A DNA stretch of 64,000 nt from Rhabdaerophilum calidifontis (lineage in GTDB: Bacteria; Pseudomonadota; Alphaproteobacteria; Rhizobiales; Beijerinckiaceae): NCBI RefSeq assembly GCF_008641065.1, contig NZ_VTRS01000002.1:248001-312000 (forward strand), written 5' to 3'. A program made the translations under genes and the position numbers. Numbering within the stretch: position 1 is the stretch's first letter; each line of letters starts with the position of its first letter. Positions 46,193 through 56,547 of the stretch are shown here, piece after piece. The notes beneath the pieces are model-generated. The model saw nothing but the letters and a program-made list of their open reading frames with translations. It did not search any database and was not told where the DNA came from.

Positions 46193-48178
46193 ATGACGAT
46201 CACGCTCACCTTCCCCGATGGCGCGCGGCGCCCGTTTCCCAGGAATATCACCGGCAGGGAGATCGCGGGCGGCATCTCGCCCTCGCTCCTCAAGCGCACG
46301 GTCGCGATGGCGATCGACGGCGCGGTGCAGGATCTCGCCGACCCGATCGCCACCGATGCGCGCATCGAATTCCTGACCCGCGAGGACCCGCGCGCGCTGG
46401 AACTGATCCGCCACGATTGTGCGCATGTGCTGGCCGAGGCGGTGCAGGAGCTCTGGCCCGGCACGCAGGTGACGATCGGCCCGGTGATCGAGAACGGCTT
46501 CTACTACGATTTCCATCGCGAGACGCCGTTCACGCCCGAGGATTTTCCCGCCATCGAGAAGAAGATGCGCGAGATCATCGCCCGCGACACCGCCTTCACC
46601 AAGGAATTCTGGAGCCGCGAGCAGGCCAAGGATTTCTTCCGCGCCAAGGGCGAGACCTTCAAGGTCGAACTGGTGGACGCGATCCCGCCCGGCGAGGATC
46701 TGAAGATGTATCGCCAGGGCCAGTGGATCGACCTCTGCCGTGGCCCGCACATGACCTCCACCGGCAAGATCGGCAATGCCTTCAAGCTGATGAAGGTCGC
46801 CGGCGCCTATTGGCGCGGCGATTCCACCAAGCCGATGCTCACCCGCATCTACGGCACCGCCTTCGCGAAACAGGAGGAGCTTGACGCCCATCTCCGCCAG
46901 ATCGAGGAGGCGGAGAAGCGCGACCATCGCAAGCTCGGCCGCGAGATGGATCTCTTCCATTTCCAGGAGGAGGGGCCGGGCACGGTCTTCTGGCATTCGA
47001 AGGGCTGGACGATGTTCCAGCAGCTCGTCGCCTATATGCGCCGCAGGCTGCGGCGCGATTACGAGGAGGTCAACGCGCCGCAGGTGCTCGACAAGAGCCT
47101 GTGGGAGACCTCCGGCCATTGGGGCTGGTATCAGGAGAACATGTTCGCGGTGAAAAGCGCGCATGCCTTCATGAACCCGCAGGACCCCGAGGCGGACCAG
47201 AAGGTGTTCGCGCTCAAGCCGATGAACTGCCCCGGCCATGTGCAGCTCTTCAAGCATGGCCTGAAATCCTATCGCGATCTGCCGATCAGGCTTGCGGAAT
47301 TCGGCCTTGTGCATCGCTATGAGGCATCCGGCGCGCTGCACGGGCTGATGCGCGTGCGCGGCTTCACGCAGGACGACGCCCATGTTTTCTGCACCGATGC
47401 GCAGATGGAGGCCGAGTGCCTCAAGATCAACGATCTCATGCTCTCGGTCTATGCCGATTTCGGCTTCGAGGAGCTGGTCGTGAAGCTCTCCACCCGGCCG
47501 GAGAAGCGGGTTGGTTCCGACGCGTTGTGGGACCGCGCGGAAGCGGTGATGACGCGCGTGCTGGAGACGATCGAGGCGCAATCCGGCGGCCGGATCAGGA
47601 CGGCGATCAACCCCGGCGAGGGGGCGTTCTACGGTCCGAAATTCGAATATGTCCTGCGCGATGCCATCGGTCGCGACTGGCAATGCGGCACGACGCAGGT
47701 GGATTTCAACCTGCCGGAGCGGTTCGGCGCCTTCTATATCGGCGAGGACGGCGAGAAGCATCAGCCGGTGATGATCCACCGCGCGATCTGCGGCTCGATG
47801 GAACGCTTCCTCGGGATCCTCATTGAATCCTATGCCGGGCATTTCCCGCTCTGGCTGGCCCCCGAGCAGGTCGTCGTCTGCCCGATCACCTCCGAGGCGG
47901 ACGATTATGCCGAGCGGGTGACGGAAGCGCTGTTCGCGGCCGGCCTGCGCGCCCGTGCCGACCTGCGCAACGAGAAGATCAGCTACAAAGTGCGCGAGCA
48001 CAGTCTCGCCAAGGTGCCGGTGATCTTCGCCGTGGGCAAGCGCGAGGCCGAGGAGAAGACGGTGACCATCCGCCGGCTCGGTTCGCAGGAGCAGAAGACG
48101 ATGCCGCTCGACGCGGCGCTGGCTGCCTTGGAGAACGAGGCCGTGCCGCCGGATGTGAGGCGCGCGAAAGCGGGGTAA
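46193..48178 (+). CDS. thrS: Threonyl-tRNA synthetase
   Basis: 661-aa class II synthetase. An N-terminal TGS domain ([16 protein letters not shown]...) and the editing domain ([16 protein letters not shown]) come first. The catalytic core follows with motif 2 ([27 protein letters not shown]...) and motif 3 near [11 protein letters not shown]. The C-terminal anticodon-binding domain ends with [34 protein letters not shown] precedes the ATG. Length is typical. Confidence 0.98.
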   Translation: MTITLTFPDGARRPFPRNITGREIAGGISPSLLKRTVAMAIDGAVQDLADPIATDARIEFLTREDPRALELIRHDCAHVLAEAVQELWPGTQVTIGPVIENGFYYDFHRETPFTPEDFPAIEKKMREIIARDTAFTKEFWSREQAKDFFRAKGETFKVELVDAIPPGEDLKMYRQGQWIDLCRGPHMTSTGKIGNAFKLMKVAGAYWRGDSTKPMLTRIYGTAFAKQEELDAHLRQIEEAEKRDHRKLGREMDLFHFQEEGPGTVFWHSKGWTMFQQLVAYMRRRLRRDYEEVNAPQVLDKSLWETSGHWGWYQENMFAVKSAHAFMNPQDPEADQKVFALKPMNCPGHVQLFKHGLKSYRDLPIRLAEFGLVHRYEASGALHGLMRVRGFTQDDAHVFCTDAQMEAECLKINDLMLSVYADFGFEELVVKLSTRPEKRVGSDALWDRAEAVMTRVLETIEAQSGGRIRTAINPGEGAFYGPKFEYVLRDAIGRDWQCGTTQVDFNLPERFGAFYIGEDGEKHQPVMIHRAICGSMERFLGILIESYAGHFPLWLAPEQVVVCPITSEADDYAERVTEALFAAGLRARADLRNEKISYKVREHSLAKVPVIFAVGKREAEEKTVTIRRLGSQEQKTMPLDAALAALENEAVPPDVRRAKAG

Positions 48179-48360
48179 GCCAACGCATCGCGTAAATTCG
48201 GCGCAAGAAGATTCGCAATGATGTAACGTTGCAAGATCGCGCGCTTGTGAATTTGCCGCGACGCAAACATGGTCAGTCGAAAAGGCGCGCTACGCTTGAT
48301 GCGTATCGCGCTACTTTTCTCATGCCCCGTAAACACGGGTCAATTGAGGGGAGAAGCGAC

Positions 48361-49029
48361 GTGGCCAAGGTTTCAACGGTGTTGTTTTCGACCGCGTTGT
48401 CGGTTGGCTTCGCGACGATCGCGGCCGCCCAGGCGCCGCAATTCCCGAACATGACCTTCTTCATCACCTCGCAGCCGGGTCCGGATGGCGCGAATTTCGG
48501 CGGGATCGAGGGCGCCGACGCGCATTGCCAGCGCCTTGCGACCAATGCCGGTGCGGGGGCCAAGACCTGGCGCGCCTATCTCAGCCAGCAGGCGATGGGC
48601 GGCAAGCCTGCGATCAACGCGAGGGACCGCATCGGCAAGGGGCCGTGGGTGAACACGCGCGGCGTCACGATTGCGGCGAATGTCGCGGATCTGCATGATC
48701 CGGCCAAGGCGAACATCAATGTCGAGACCGGCATCACCGAGACCGGCCGCATGGTGATGAGCCGGCTCTTCGTGGTGAACTACCACGATATCCTCACCGG
48801 AACCCAGGCCGACGGGACCGCCTTCGCGGCCGACAAGGACATGACCTGCAACAACTGGACGAGCGGCGGCCAGGGCTCGGCGTTCGTCGGCCATCATGAT
48901 CGGATGGGGCTGCGCGACGATGCGCCGTCGAAATCCTGGAACGCCTCGCATCCATCCCGTGCCTGCGACAGCACCTCGCTCCGCGCGACGGGCGGCAACG
49001 GGCTGCTTTATTGCTTCGTGGCCAACTAG
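48361..49029 (+). CDS. Exported lectin-like domain protein
   Basis: 222-aa secreted protein starting at GTG 48361 with GGGGAGAAGCGAC upstream. The signal peptide ends AAAQA. The mature part has MTFFITSQPGPDGANFGGIEGADAHCQRLA and RIGKGPWVNTRGV, then CNNWTSGGQGSAFVGHHDRMG and a C-terminal LLYCFVAN. The four cysteines and WxSG pattern are typical of C-type-lectin-like exported proteins in alphaproteobacteria. Ligand unknown. Confidence 0.75.
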   Translation: MAKVSTVLFSTALSVGFATIAAAQAPQFPNMTFFITSQPGPDGANFGGIEGADAHCQRLATNAGAGAKTWRAYLSQQAMGGKPAINARDRIGKGPWVNTRGVTIAANVADLHDPAKANINVETGITETGRMVMSRLFVVNYHDILTGTQADGTAFAADKDMTCNNWTSGGQGSAFVGHHDRMGLRDDAPSKSWNASHPSRACDSTSLRATGGNGLLYCFVAN

Positions 49030-49112
49030 GCGAATGAGGCGGAAGGGAGCTGTTCCCGTTCGCGCCGCGGCGGCGCGCGACCTTCCCGGCGCGCCGTCAG
49101 AACGCCCGGCTC

Positions 49113-49349
49113 TCAGAATGCCTTGAAGGTGATCACCGTCCGCGTGTCCTGGATGCCGGGCAGCACCTGCACCTTTTCGCCGACGAAATGGCCGATATCG
49201 TGGGCGTCATCGAGGTGGAACTTGGCGAGAATGTCGAAATCGCCGGCGGTCGAGTAGATTTCCGAGGCGATCTCGGCATCGGCGAGGGCGGTCGCGACCG
49301 CATAGGTCTTGCCGAGCTGGCATTTGATCTGGACGAAGAAGGTCTGCAT
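49113..49349 (-). CDS. Stand-alone Lrp/AsnC ligand-binding (RAM) domain protein
   Basis: 78-aa protein equal to the C-terminal RAM domain of Lrp/AsnC regulators without the HTH: MQTFFVQIKCQLGKTYAVA, STAGDFDILAKFHLDD and VLPGIQDTRTVITFKAF. Such short forms bind amino acids and may modulate full-length Lrp proteins. Confidence 0.88.
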   Translation of the reverse strand: MQTFFVQIKCQLGKTYAVATALADAEIASEIYSTAGDFDILAKFHLDDAHDIGHFVGEKVQVLPGIQDTRTVITFKAF

Positions 49350-49547
49350 GTCGTGATCCCTGCCGCTTCGCGGCGCTCCGGGCTGACCGCCCGGCGCGCA
49401 TTCGCGCTACGGAAGGATCAGAACCAGGTTTACGGGGCCAGTAAATACCCCTCGGGCGATCGGCCGCCGCGCCCGCTTGAGCCGTAAAAGAACCGACACC
49501 CCGATTTCGCGCTCAAGAATAGCCGAGCCAATCGCGGCAGCAACTGC

Positions 49548-50402
49548 CTATTCCACCACGATCTCGAAATCGCGGTTGATCCCGCCCTCCACCTTCATCT
49601 GCCCGCGATAATCGCGGTCATTGTGGCGGGCGAGGACATTGTAGGTGCCCTCCGCGACATCAACCGAGGGGAAGGCGCCGGCGGCCTCCGCGACGATATC
49701 GCCGCCGGGGGTCTCGATCGTCCATTCGGCGCCGGCAAGCGCGACCCCGCCGCGCTCGCGCACGAGCTTGAGCGTCATGGTCGCGGCGCGATGGTTGACG
49801 ATCGCCTCGGTGACGCGGCCGGTCTCGATCCGGACATCCGAGCGCACGACCGAATTCGATCCGGAATAGGTCGAGACGAGGTGATAGGTGCCCTCGGGCA
49901 GCATCAGCCGCGCGCCGGCGCGCAGCGCGTCGGTCACGAACTTGCCTTCCGAATTGTTGGCGGTGGGGATGAAGACCTGGAGCTTCTGCCGCGCTGGCGC
50001 GATCGGCCGCTCCGGCACGCCGAGATAGCCGGAAACGGTCAGGGCCCCGGCATTGATGGCGATGGTCGAGACCGCACCGGTCTCCCCCACATTGAACTGC
50101 CGCGTCGCCGTGGCGAGGCCGTGGCTGACATGCACGGCGTAGAGCCCGGCCTGGAGCACGAAGCTCGGGCGCGGCGCGGCGGTTTCCTGCACGAGCTGGG
50201 CATCGGTTCCGCGCACGGCATAGACGCGCCAGACGAGATCATCGGGGATCTCGGTGCCGCGCTCGCCATAGGTCGCGCGCAGGGCGAGAACGCCGGTGCG
50301 CGGCGCCGCGAAGGATTGCGCCCGCGCGTCATGCGCCGCGGCGAGCGCAAGAAGCGCGCCGAGAAACGCCGTCCGAAGCGCGGGAATCGCTGCCATCGCC
50401 AT
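49548..50402 (-). CDS. Exported protein with beta-sandwich-like repeats
   Basis: 284-aa secreted protein. A signal peptide (cleavage near ARA-Q) precedes several repeated beta-rich segments of similar shape: LVWRVYAVRG...GLYAVHVSHG, LQVFIPTA...EGTYHLVSTYSG and TLKLVRERGG...EGTYNVLARHND. It resembles carboxypeptidase-regulatory-like modules. Function unknown. The ATG at 50402 is preceded by GAAGGACAAGAGCGC. Confidence 0.72.
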   Translation of the reverse strand: MAMAAIPALRTAFLGALLALAAAHDARAQSFAAPRTGVLALRATYGERGTEIPDDLVWRVYAVRGTDAQLVQETAAPRPSFVLQAGLYAVHVSHGLATATRQFNVGETGAVSTIAINAGALTVSGYLGVPERPIAPARQKLQVFIPTANNSEGKFVTDALRAGARLMLPEGTYHLVSTYSGSNSVVRSDVRIETGRVTEAIVNHRAATMTLKLVRERGGVALAGAEWTIETPGGDIVAEAAGAFPSVDVAEGTYNVLARHNDRDYRGQMKVEGGINRDFEIVVE

Positions 50403-50535
50403 GCGCTCTTGTCCTTCACGCCGGGCCGGGCTGCAAGTCCGGAGCCCGTATCCGGCTCTTGAGCCACGCGATCTTGCCCGAAAGGTGGCGAAGCGCCATG
50501 TGCTGGGCTGCTCTTCGCCAATCCCGGAACCCCGC

Positions 50536-51141
50536 ATGTTCTACGAGCCTCGCCTGCGCAATCACGGTCTTCCGCATGATCCTTTCAAGGCCCTGGTGGC
50601 GCCGCGCCCGATCGGCTGGATCTCGACGCTTTCGGCGGAGGGCAGGCCCAATCTCGCGCCCTATTCATTCTTCAACGCCTTTTCCGAACGGCCCGCGATC
50701 GTCGGCTTCTCCTCGCAGGGCATGAAGGACAGCGCCACCAATGCGCGCGATACCGGGGAATTCGTCTGCAACATCGTTTCGGAACGCGATGCGGCGGCGA
50801 TGAACGCCTCCTCCGGCGCCTATCCGCCGGGGATCAGCGAATTCGAGAAGGCCGGGCTCGAAATGGAACCGTCGCGGCTTGTCCGCCCGCCGCGCGTGAA
50901 GGGCATCCTGGCCGCGCTCGAATGCCGGACGACGGCGTTGATCCCGCTCGCCGGGCTCGACGGCGTGGCCGGCCCCTACACGCTGGTTCTGGGCGAGGTG
51001 GTGGGCATCCATGTCGACGATGCCGTGCTGAAAGACGGGCAGGTCGATCCGCTCGCCCTGCGCCAGCTCGCCCGGCTCGGCTACATGGATTACGCGGCGG
51101 TCGAGCGCGTCTTCGCGCTGGATAGGCCGCGCATCGGCTGA
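50536..51141 (+). CDS. Flavin reductase family (FMN-binding) protein
   Basis: 201-aa protein with a flavin-reductase-like split-barrel domain: APRPIGWISTLSAEGRPNLAPYSFFNAFS, then FVCNIVSERDAAAMNASS and LVLGEVVGIHVDD. The PRPIGWISTL segment is typical of FMN-binding members. Enzyme partner unknown. Confidence 0.9.
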   Translation: MFYEPRLRNHGLPHDPFKALVAPRPIGWISTLSAEGRPNLAPYSFFNAFSERPAIVGFSSQGMKDSATNARDTGEFVCNIVSERDAAAMNASSGAYPPGISEFEKAGLEMEPSRLVRPPRVKGILAALECRTTALIPLAGLDGVAGPYTLVLGEVVGIHVDDAVLKDGQVDPLALRQLARLGYMDYAAVERVFALDRPRIG

Positions 51142-51160
51142 AACCCGCCGGGCGCGGCGC

Positions 51161-52039
51161 TCAGACCGGCAGCCCCGCCGCCCGCGCGCGGGCGAGGATG
51201 CGCTCGGCCTGCACGAGATGCGGCCGGTCGACCATCTGGCCGTCGAGGCCGATCACCCCCTGGTCCGGGTTGGCCGCGAACAAGGCCACAATCCGCGCCG
51301 CATGCGCGATCATCGCCGAATCGGGGGTGAAGACCGCGTTGATGATCGCGATCTGCGCGGGGTGGATCGCCATCTTCGCGGTGAATCCGTCGCGCCGCCC
51401 GGCTTCGGCCTCGGCGCGCAGGCCGGCCTCATCGCGGAAATCGACATAGACCGAATCGATCGCCGGCACCTCGGCGGCGGCGGCGGCGAACAGCGCCAGC
51501 GACCGCGCGAGCTGGAACGGCGCCGTATACGCGCCCGCTTCGCCCCGGTTCCGCTCGGCGCCGACCGCGCCGGCAAGGTCTTCCGCGCCCCAGGTCAGCC
51601 CCTGGAGCCGCAGCGACGCACCGGGGATCGTGCCAAGCCTGAACAGCGCCAGCGGCGTCTCGGTGGCGATCGCGATGATGCCGGTCGCGCCGTCGCCGAT
51701 CGCGTGCTCGGCCTCGCGCACCGCGATGAGCGCGCCGAGATGCTGGATATCCGCGCCGCCCTCGCATTTCGGCAGCATCACCGCATCCGGCCGGCCCGGC
51801 ATGACGCCGTCGAGATCGGCGGCGATCTCGCCGGAGCGCAGGGCGTTGACCCGCACCAGGAGCCGCGGCCCGTCGGGCTGCCGGGCGGCAAGCGTCTCCC
51901 GGACAAGCCCGCGCGCCGCCTCTTTGCGCGCGGGCGCCACCGAATCCTCGAGATCGAGGATCAGCGCGTCCGCGCCGGAAGCGAGCCCCCTGGCGATCTT
52001 CCGAGCATCGTCGCCGGGAACGAAGAGAAGCGAGCGCAA
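51161..52039 (-). CDS. HpcH/HpaI aldolase-family CoA ester lyase (CitE-like)
   Basis: 292-aa CitE-type TIM-barrel enzyme. LRSLLFVPGDDARKIARGLASGADALILDLEDSV is the family start, with metal ligands in LPKCEGG and AIATETPLALF, and GLTWGAEDLAGAVGAERN near the active site. I chose TTG 52039 because AGGAG lies 8 nt upstream and the conserved sequence begins there; an ATG at 52105 would overlap the maoC-like gene by 42 nt. Together with the MaoC gene upstream it probably acts on beta-methylmalyl- or malyl-CoA type substrates. Confidence 0.85.
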   Translation of the reverse strand: MRSLLFVPGDDARKIARGLASGADALILDLEDSVAPARKEAARGLVRETLAARQPDGPRLLVRVNALRSGEIAADLDGVMPGRPDAVMLPKCEGGADIQHLGALIAVREAEHAIGDGATGIIAIATETPLALFRLGTIPGASLRLQGLTWGAEDLAGAVGAERNRGEAGAYTAPFQLARSLALFAAAAAEVPAIDSVYVDFRDEAGLRAEAEAGRRDGFTAKMAIHPAQIAIINAVFTPDSAMIAHAARIVALFAANPDQGVIGLDGQMVDRPHLVQAERILARARAAGLPV

Positions 52040-52062
52040 GGTCGGGCTCCTGTCTGGGGGAA

Positions 52063-52578
52063 TCAGCCGGCGGGCGCCCGGCGCATGAAGGCCTGGCGCC
52101 GGCATTCCGCCACGAGAACGCCGTCCTGATTATAGGCGCGGTGATGGAGTTCGACGATCCCCGCATCGGGACGCGATTTCGATTCGCGCTTGCCGAGCAC
52201 CTCGGTCGTCACATGGATCGTGTCGCCCTCGAAGACCGGCGCCGGGAATTTCACCTCGCTCATGCCGAGATTGGCGATCGTCGTGCCCACGGTCGTGTCC
52301 GAGACCGAGATCCCGATCATCAGCCCGAGCGTGAACAGCGAATTCATCAGCGGCCGCCCCCATTCCGTCTCCTCGGCGCAGAAGGCGGCGTCGATATGCA
52401 GCGGCTGCGGATTGAGCGTCATGTTGGAGAACAGCATGTTGTCCATCTGCGTCACGGTCCGCACCAGGCCGTGCCGGATCAGTTCGCCGGCTTTGAAATC
52501 CTCGAAATAGCGGCCGCCGCGCGGGTGCCGGGTGCCGGGCTGCCAGGGTGCGGCCGGCGCGGGGAAGGGCGATGGCAT
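52063..52578 (-). CDS. MaoC-family (hot-dog fold) dehydratase
   Basis: 171-aa hot-dog protein: GGRYFEDFKAGELIRHGLVRTVTQMDN and LNPQPLHIDAAFCAEETEWGRPLMNSLFTLG contain the (R)-hydratase motif region. It is likely a mesaconyl-CoA or related enoyl-CoA hydratase. The ATG at 52578 has an ideal GGAGG 5 nt upstream. It is in an operon with the CitE-like lyase, a pairing seen in C4-C5 dicarboxyl-CoA metabolism. Confidence 0.88.
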   Translation of the reverse strand: MPSPFPAPAAPWQPGTRHPRGGRYFEDFKAGELIRHGLVRTVTQMDNMLFSNMTLNPQPLHIDAAFCAEETEWGRPLMNSLFTLGLMIGISVSDTTVGTTIANLGMSEVKFPAPVFEGDTIHVTTEVLGKRESKSRPDAGIVELHHRAYNQDGVLVAECRRQAFMRRAPAG

Positions 52579-52700
52579 GGGATCCTCCGGGCTTTCCGGC
52601 CCGCCGCGCGGCGGGCGGATTAAGGGCTCGTTTACCATAACCGAGGAAAGTTCAAGAGCGGGCACGGCGAGGAACGGCGCCCGGCGGGGGGCGAGGGACC

Positions 52701-53861
52701 ATGTTCCTGTTTTCGAAGCAGCCGACGCAGGGCGCTGCCGCCGTGCCGCCCACACCGCAGGCGGACCATCCGCTCGCGCAGCCCCTGCGCTCGGCGGCGG
52801 ACGCGACCGGGGTCTCCTTCGATTATCTCGTCAAGACGGCGAAGCGCGAATCCAATCTCAACCCGGATGCGCGGGCCTCGACGTCGAGCGCCACCGGCCT
52901 GTTCCAGTTCATCGAACAGACCTGGCTCGGGCTCGTCAAGCGGCAGGGGCCCGATCTCGGGCTGACCGATCAGGCCAACGCCATCCAGCGCGACGGCTCC
53001 GGCCGCTATGTCGTGCCGGAGGCGGAGGCGCGCCAGCAGATCCTCGCCCTGCGCAAGGATCCGGCGCTGTCGGCCAAGCTCGCGGGGCTGTTCACCCGCG
53101 AGAATCGCGCCTCCCTGCGCGAGGCGCTCGGCCGGGAGCCGAGCGGCGGCGAACTCTATATCGCGCATTTCCTCGGGGCGGGCGGCGCACGGGAGCTGAT
53201 CACCATGGCCTCCGGCAATCCCGAGCGCGCCGCGGCGAGCGCGTTCCCGGATGCCGCTTCCGCCAACCGGCCGATCTTCTTCGACCGCAACGGTCGGGCG
53301 CGCTCGGCCCGCGAGGTCTATTCCCGGCTCGTTTCCTACCATGACGGCGCCGATACCGCGCTGCCCGTCGTGGCGCAGGCTGGTGGCGTGACCGCTTCGG
53401 CGCAGGCCGAGGCCGGCCCGGCCACCCGCTCACCGCTCGCCATCGCCCCGGCGCGCAATGTGACGATGACCGGCCAGATCCGCCGCGAGGCCACGGCCAC
53501 GGGCTTCTTCACCTCGGGCGGCAATACGGCGGCGGCCGGCAACCTGCGCAAGACCTGGATGACGATCGCCGAATCCCGCCTCAACCCGAACGCGCCCTCG
53601 TTCTTCCCGCGCGGTGACGGCGTTAAGGTCGCGGCGATCGGCCCGATCTCGGCGCCGCCCTCCGAAACCGTCGAGGACCTGCCGACGAGCCCGCTTGCAG
53701 CCTTCGAGGCGCGCGCGGACGAGGAGCCTGCGAGCCCCAGGCCGATCGGTTCCCGCCGCTACGAGGCGGTCGAGGCGCCGCTGCCGCCGGTGCGGCCGTC
53801 CTTCCTCGGCAAGGCCGGGCAGGCGCTCGAACTCGGCCGCATGCTGCGCAAGAGGGGCTGA
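52701..53861 (+). CDS. Lytic transglycosylase-like (SLT domain) protein
   Basis: 386-aa protein with an N-terminal SLT domain: VSFDYLVKTAKRESNLNPDARAS holds the catalytic Glu, followed by SATGLFQFIEQTW. A long Ala/Pro-rich low-complexity C-terminal half follows. I see no clear signal peptide, so export is uncertain; some flagellar or secretion-linked SLT proteins share this. Its stop overlaps the next gene (TGATG). Confidence 0.85.
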   Translation: MFLFSKQPTQGAAAVPPTPQADHPLAQPLRSAADATGVSFDYLVKTAKRESNLNPDARASTSSATGLFQFIEQTWLGLVKRQGPDLGLTDQANAIQRDGSGRYVVPEAEARQQILALRKDPALSAKLAGLFTRENRASLREALGREPSGGELYIAHFLGAGGARELITMASGNPERAAASAFPDAASANRPIFFDRNGRARSAREVYSRLVSYHDGADTALPVVAQAGGVTASAQAEAGPATRSPLAIAPARNVTMTGQIRREATATGFFTSGGNTAAAGNLRKTWMTIAESRLNPNAPSFFPRGDGVKVAAIGPISAPPSETVEDLPTSPLAAFEARADEEPASPRPIGSRRYEAVEAPLPPVRPSFLGKAGQALELGRMLRKRG

Positions 53862-55258
53862 TGCGCGCCGGACCGGGACTTGTTTCCGCCTTTCTCGGCT
53901 GGATGGACCAGGCCGGCCCGCGCGAGCGCGCCGAGGCGGTGCGCCTTTTCGCGGAGACGGTGTTCGAGGGCGCCGCCGGGGCGGAGGATCCGCGCGCCGT
54001 GGATGCGGCGCTGACGCTGGTGCTCGACGATCCCGCGCCGTCGGTGCGGCGTGCGCTGGCGCTGGTGCTCGCATCCCGCGCCGATGCGCCGCGTCATCTT
54101 GTCCTCGGTCTCGCCGGCGACGAGCCGGAGGTCTCGGCGGTGCTGGTCGCGCGGTCGCCGCTCCTGACCGAGGCAGACCTCATCGAACTGGCCGCCCATG
54201 CCGGGCCGCTCGCCTGCATCGCCATCGCCTTGCGGGCGGCGGTGCCCTCCGCCGTCTCAGCTGCGCTCGTCGCGCGCGGCGATTTCGAACCCTGTCTGGC
54301 GCTGGTTGGCAATCACGGCGCCGAGATCGCCGAGGCCGATCTTCTCGCCATCGCCGCAAGGTTCGGGGACAGGCCGCGCCTGCGCACGATCCTGGCCGCC
54401 CGCCCCGAACTGCCGCCCGCGGTGCGCCACCGGCTGATGCTCGGCCTCGCCGATGCGCTCGGGCGGTTTGCGACCTCCGGCGGGTTCCTGAGCCCGGCCC
54501 GCAGCGCCCGCGGGCTTGATGAGGAGCTGCTCGCCGGCACGCTGGCGATCGCCCGGCGCGCGGGGCGGGAGCTTCCCGGCTTCGTCGCCTATTTGCGCGA
54601 CAACGGCTTCCTCACGCCGATGCTGCTGTTCCGGGCCGTGCTCGCCGGCGATCTCGCGTTGTTGGGGCTGGCGCTCGCGGATCTGACCGGGCTCGGCGCC
54701 GCGCGCGTTGCCGGCATGCTGCGCGGCCGATCCGAAGCGGCGCTGGCGGCGCTGATGACACGCGCCGGGCTGCCCGGCTATCTCGTCCCCGTGCTGGTGG
54801 CGGCCACCCGCGCTGCTGCTGCGCAGCCCCGTCAGGAGGGGGATCGGGCGGAGTTCCTGCTGCCGGTGATCCGCGCGGCGGAAGCTGCCTGCCTTGCCGC
54901 GCCCTCGGAGGAGACGACGCGGCTCATCGCGCTGCTCCGCCGCTTCGGCGCCGAGGCGGCGCGCGCCGATGCGCGCCGGCTCGGCGAGGCATTGCGCCGC
55001 GAGGCCACCCGGACCCTGCCGAGTCTGCTGCCGCCGGAGATCGGCCCTGCCATGCTGGCCCTTGCCGGGTCGGATGCGGCAGAAGCGCCTCCCGCCGATC
55101 GCCGCATCCTGCGCGCGCGCGGGCTGGTGCTCGACGAACCGATCCCCGATCTCGCGACGATCATCGCCGATTGGAAGGCGGAGCGGGATCCCTCGCGCGT
55201 GCCGGCGGTGCCGGCGCGCAATGCCAACGAAAAACCCGGCCGGAGCCGGGCTGCCTGA
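53861..55258 (+). CDS. DUF2336 family alpha-helical repeat protein
   Basis: 465-aa, Ala/Leu/Arg-rich helical protein with HEAT-like units such as DDPAPSVRRALALVLASRADAP and LLTEADLIELAAHAG, the pattern of DUF2336. It is translationally coupled to the SLT gene upstream and convergent with the HPt gene. The family has no assigned function but often neighbours signalling genes. Confidence 0.82.
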   Translation: MRAGPGLVSAFLGWMDQAGPRERAEAVRLFAETVFEGAAGAEDPRAVDAALTLVLDDPAPSVRRALALVLASRADAPRHLVLGLAGDEPEVSAVLVARSPLLTEADLIELAAHAGPLACIAIALRAAVPSAVSAALVARGDFEPCLALVGNHGAEIAEADLLAIAARFGDRPRLRTILAARPELPPAVRHRLMLGLADALGRFATSGGFLSPARSARGLDEELLAGTLAIARRAGRELPGFVAYLRDNGFLTPMLLFRAVLAGDLALLGLALADLTGLGAARVAGMLRGRSEAALAALMTRAGLPGYLVPVLVAATRAAAAQPRQEGDRAEFLLPVIRAAEAACLAAPSEETTRLIALLRRFGAEAARADARRLGEALRREATRTLPSLLPPEIGPAMLALAGSDAAEAPPADRRILRARGLVLDEPIPDLATIIADWKAERDPSRVPAVPARNANEKPGRSRAA

Positions 55259-55278
55259 CGGGCGGAACCGGATCCGGC

Positions 55279-55860
55279 TCAGCCGGAGCGACGGATCCGC
55301 ATCTCTTCCATCATTGCCTTCTGGCGCGCCTCGACGACGCGGTCGATGGCGCGGCGGAGATTGTGGATGATCTGCGTCGCGACCGGGTTGGCATAATCGC
55401 GGATATTGTTGCGGTAGATCGCCTTCACGGCATCCACATGGTGCGAGATCAGCTGGATCGGCAGGTAATCCGGCTCGATCTTGTCGAGAAGCTTCGAGAG
55501 CGAGCCCGCGATCTCCGCCGCGATCGGGTAGCCGAACACCGCCGCCTGGCCGCGGATATCATGCGCGGCGCGGAAAAGCTTGGTGACGTCGCGATTGTCG
55601 GAGGGCGAATCGCGGAACACCTCGTAGGCGGCGATCAGCCGGTTGACCTCGTCGCCCATCCAGTTCTGGAAATCGGCGGAGAGATCCTTCATCGCCGCAT
55701 CGGCCGCCGCGACCGACATCTCGTCGACGCCACCGGCATCGGCCGAACGCACTGCCGCCTTGGCGCGCAGGGTGCCGCCGAGATGGATGACGCGGGTATC
55801 GCCGAAATCCTGTTCGATATTGGCGTCGACAGGGGCGTTCTCGTCCTGGGGATTGCTCAT
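55279..55860 (-). CDS. HPt-domain phosphotransfer protein
   Basis: 193-aa protein whose central domain contains LFRAAHDIRGQAAVFGYP, the HPt motif with a phosphorylatable His (HDIRGQ). It lies in an acidic N-terminal-tailed protein with no kinase domain. The response-regulator gene just upstream ends 8 nt before this start (55860/55869), so the pair probably forms a phosphorelay. Start ATG 55860; ATG 55872 is possible. Confidence 0.85.
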   Translation of the reverse strand: MSNPQDENAPVDANIEQDFGDTRVIHLGGTLRAKAAVRSADAGGVDEMSVAAADAAMKDLSADFQNWMGDEVNRLIAAYEVFRDSPSDNRDVTKLFRAAHDIRGQAAVFGYPIAAEIAGSLSKLLDKIEPDYLPIQLISHHVDAVKAIYRNNIRDYANPVATQIIHNLRRAIDRVVEARQKAMMEEMRIRRSG

Positions 55861-55868
55861 GTCGATCC

Positions 55869-56381
55869 TCACGCGTTACCGGAATTCATGTAGTTCGCCG
55901 CCATGCCGCGGGACTTGTACTGGTCCGCCTTGACGAGATGGCGCCGGTCCGGGCCGAAATAATTCTCGGTGCGGATGAAGGGGCGCGGATTGAGCACCAC
56001 CTTGGCGATGCGCTGGTAGAGCCCCTTGGCCGAGATCGGCTTGACCAGCATCTCGGAAACGCCGGCATCGCGCGCTTCGAAAACCCGGTTCCGCTCGGCA
56101 TAGCCGGTGATCATGATGATCGGCACGAACGGGTTCGGGCTGGTATCCGGCTGCCGGATCATCTTGGTCAGCTCGATCCCGTCGAAGACGGGCATCGACC
56201 AATCGGTGATCACCACATCGGGGAGATGGGTGGCGAAGGCCTCGAGCCCGGCCGCCCCGTCCTCCGCCTCGAACACCTCGCGCGTGCCGAACCCGTGCAG
56301 CAGGGTGCGGATGATGCGGCGCATATAGGCGTTGTCATCGATGATCAGGAAGCGCAGGCGGCTGCAATCGACGCGAAACAT
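55869..56381 (-). CDS. CheY-like single-domain response regulator
   Basis: 170-aa receiver protein. The acidic pocket DD is in FLIIDDNAYMRR, the phosphoacceptor Asp in VVITDWSMPVFDG, the Thr/Ser in IIMITGYAE and the Lys in MLVKPIS. A C-terminal tail of about 40 residues follows, with no DNA-binding domain. Its ATG at 56381 lies upstream of, and in the same operon as, the HPt gene. Confidence 0.93.
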   Translation of the reverse strand: MFRVDCSRLRFLIIDDNAYMRRIIRTLLHGFGTREVFEAEDGAAGLEAFATHLPDVVITDWSMPVFDGIELTKMIRQPDTSPNPFVPIIMITGYAERNRVFEARDAGVSEMLVKPISAKGLYQRIAKVVLNPRPFIRTENYFGPDRRHLVKADQYKSRGMAANYMNSGNA

Positions 56382-56547
56382 CACGAGCCCTGGTCTCGCG
56401 TCACGGATTCTGCCGTCGGCCGGGGATCCGCGACGCGAAACTGAACGATCCCGACCGGTGCCGCTTCTGCGACGCGGCAACCATAGGCAAAGACCGTTAA
56501 CGCCCGCTAAAAACGGCCTCCGCCGCGCCGCTATCCCGGCCCGGACC

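Noticed and set aside
46154-48001. 615-codon minus-strand frame over thrS
   Set aside because: Antisense shadow of thrS; composition (Arg, His, Gly, Leu) is that of a complement of a GC-rich gene.
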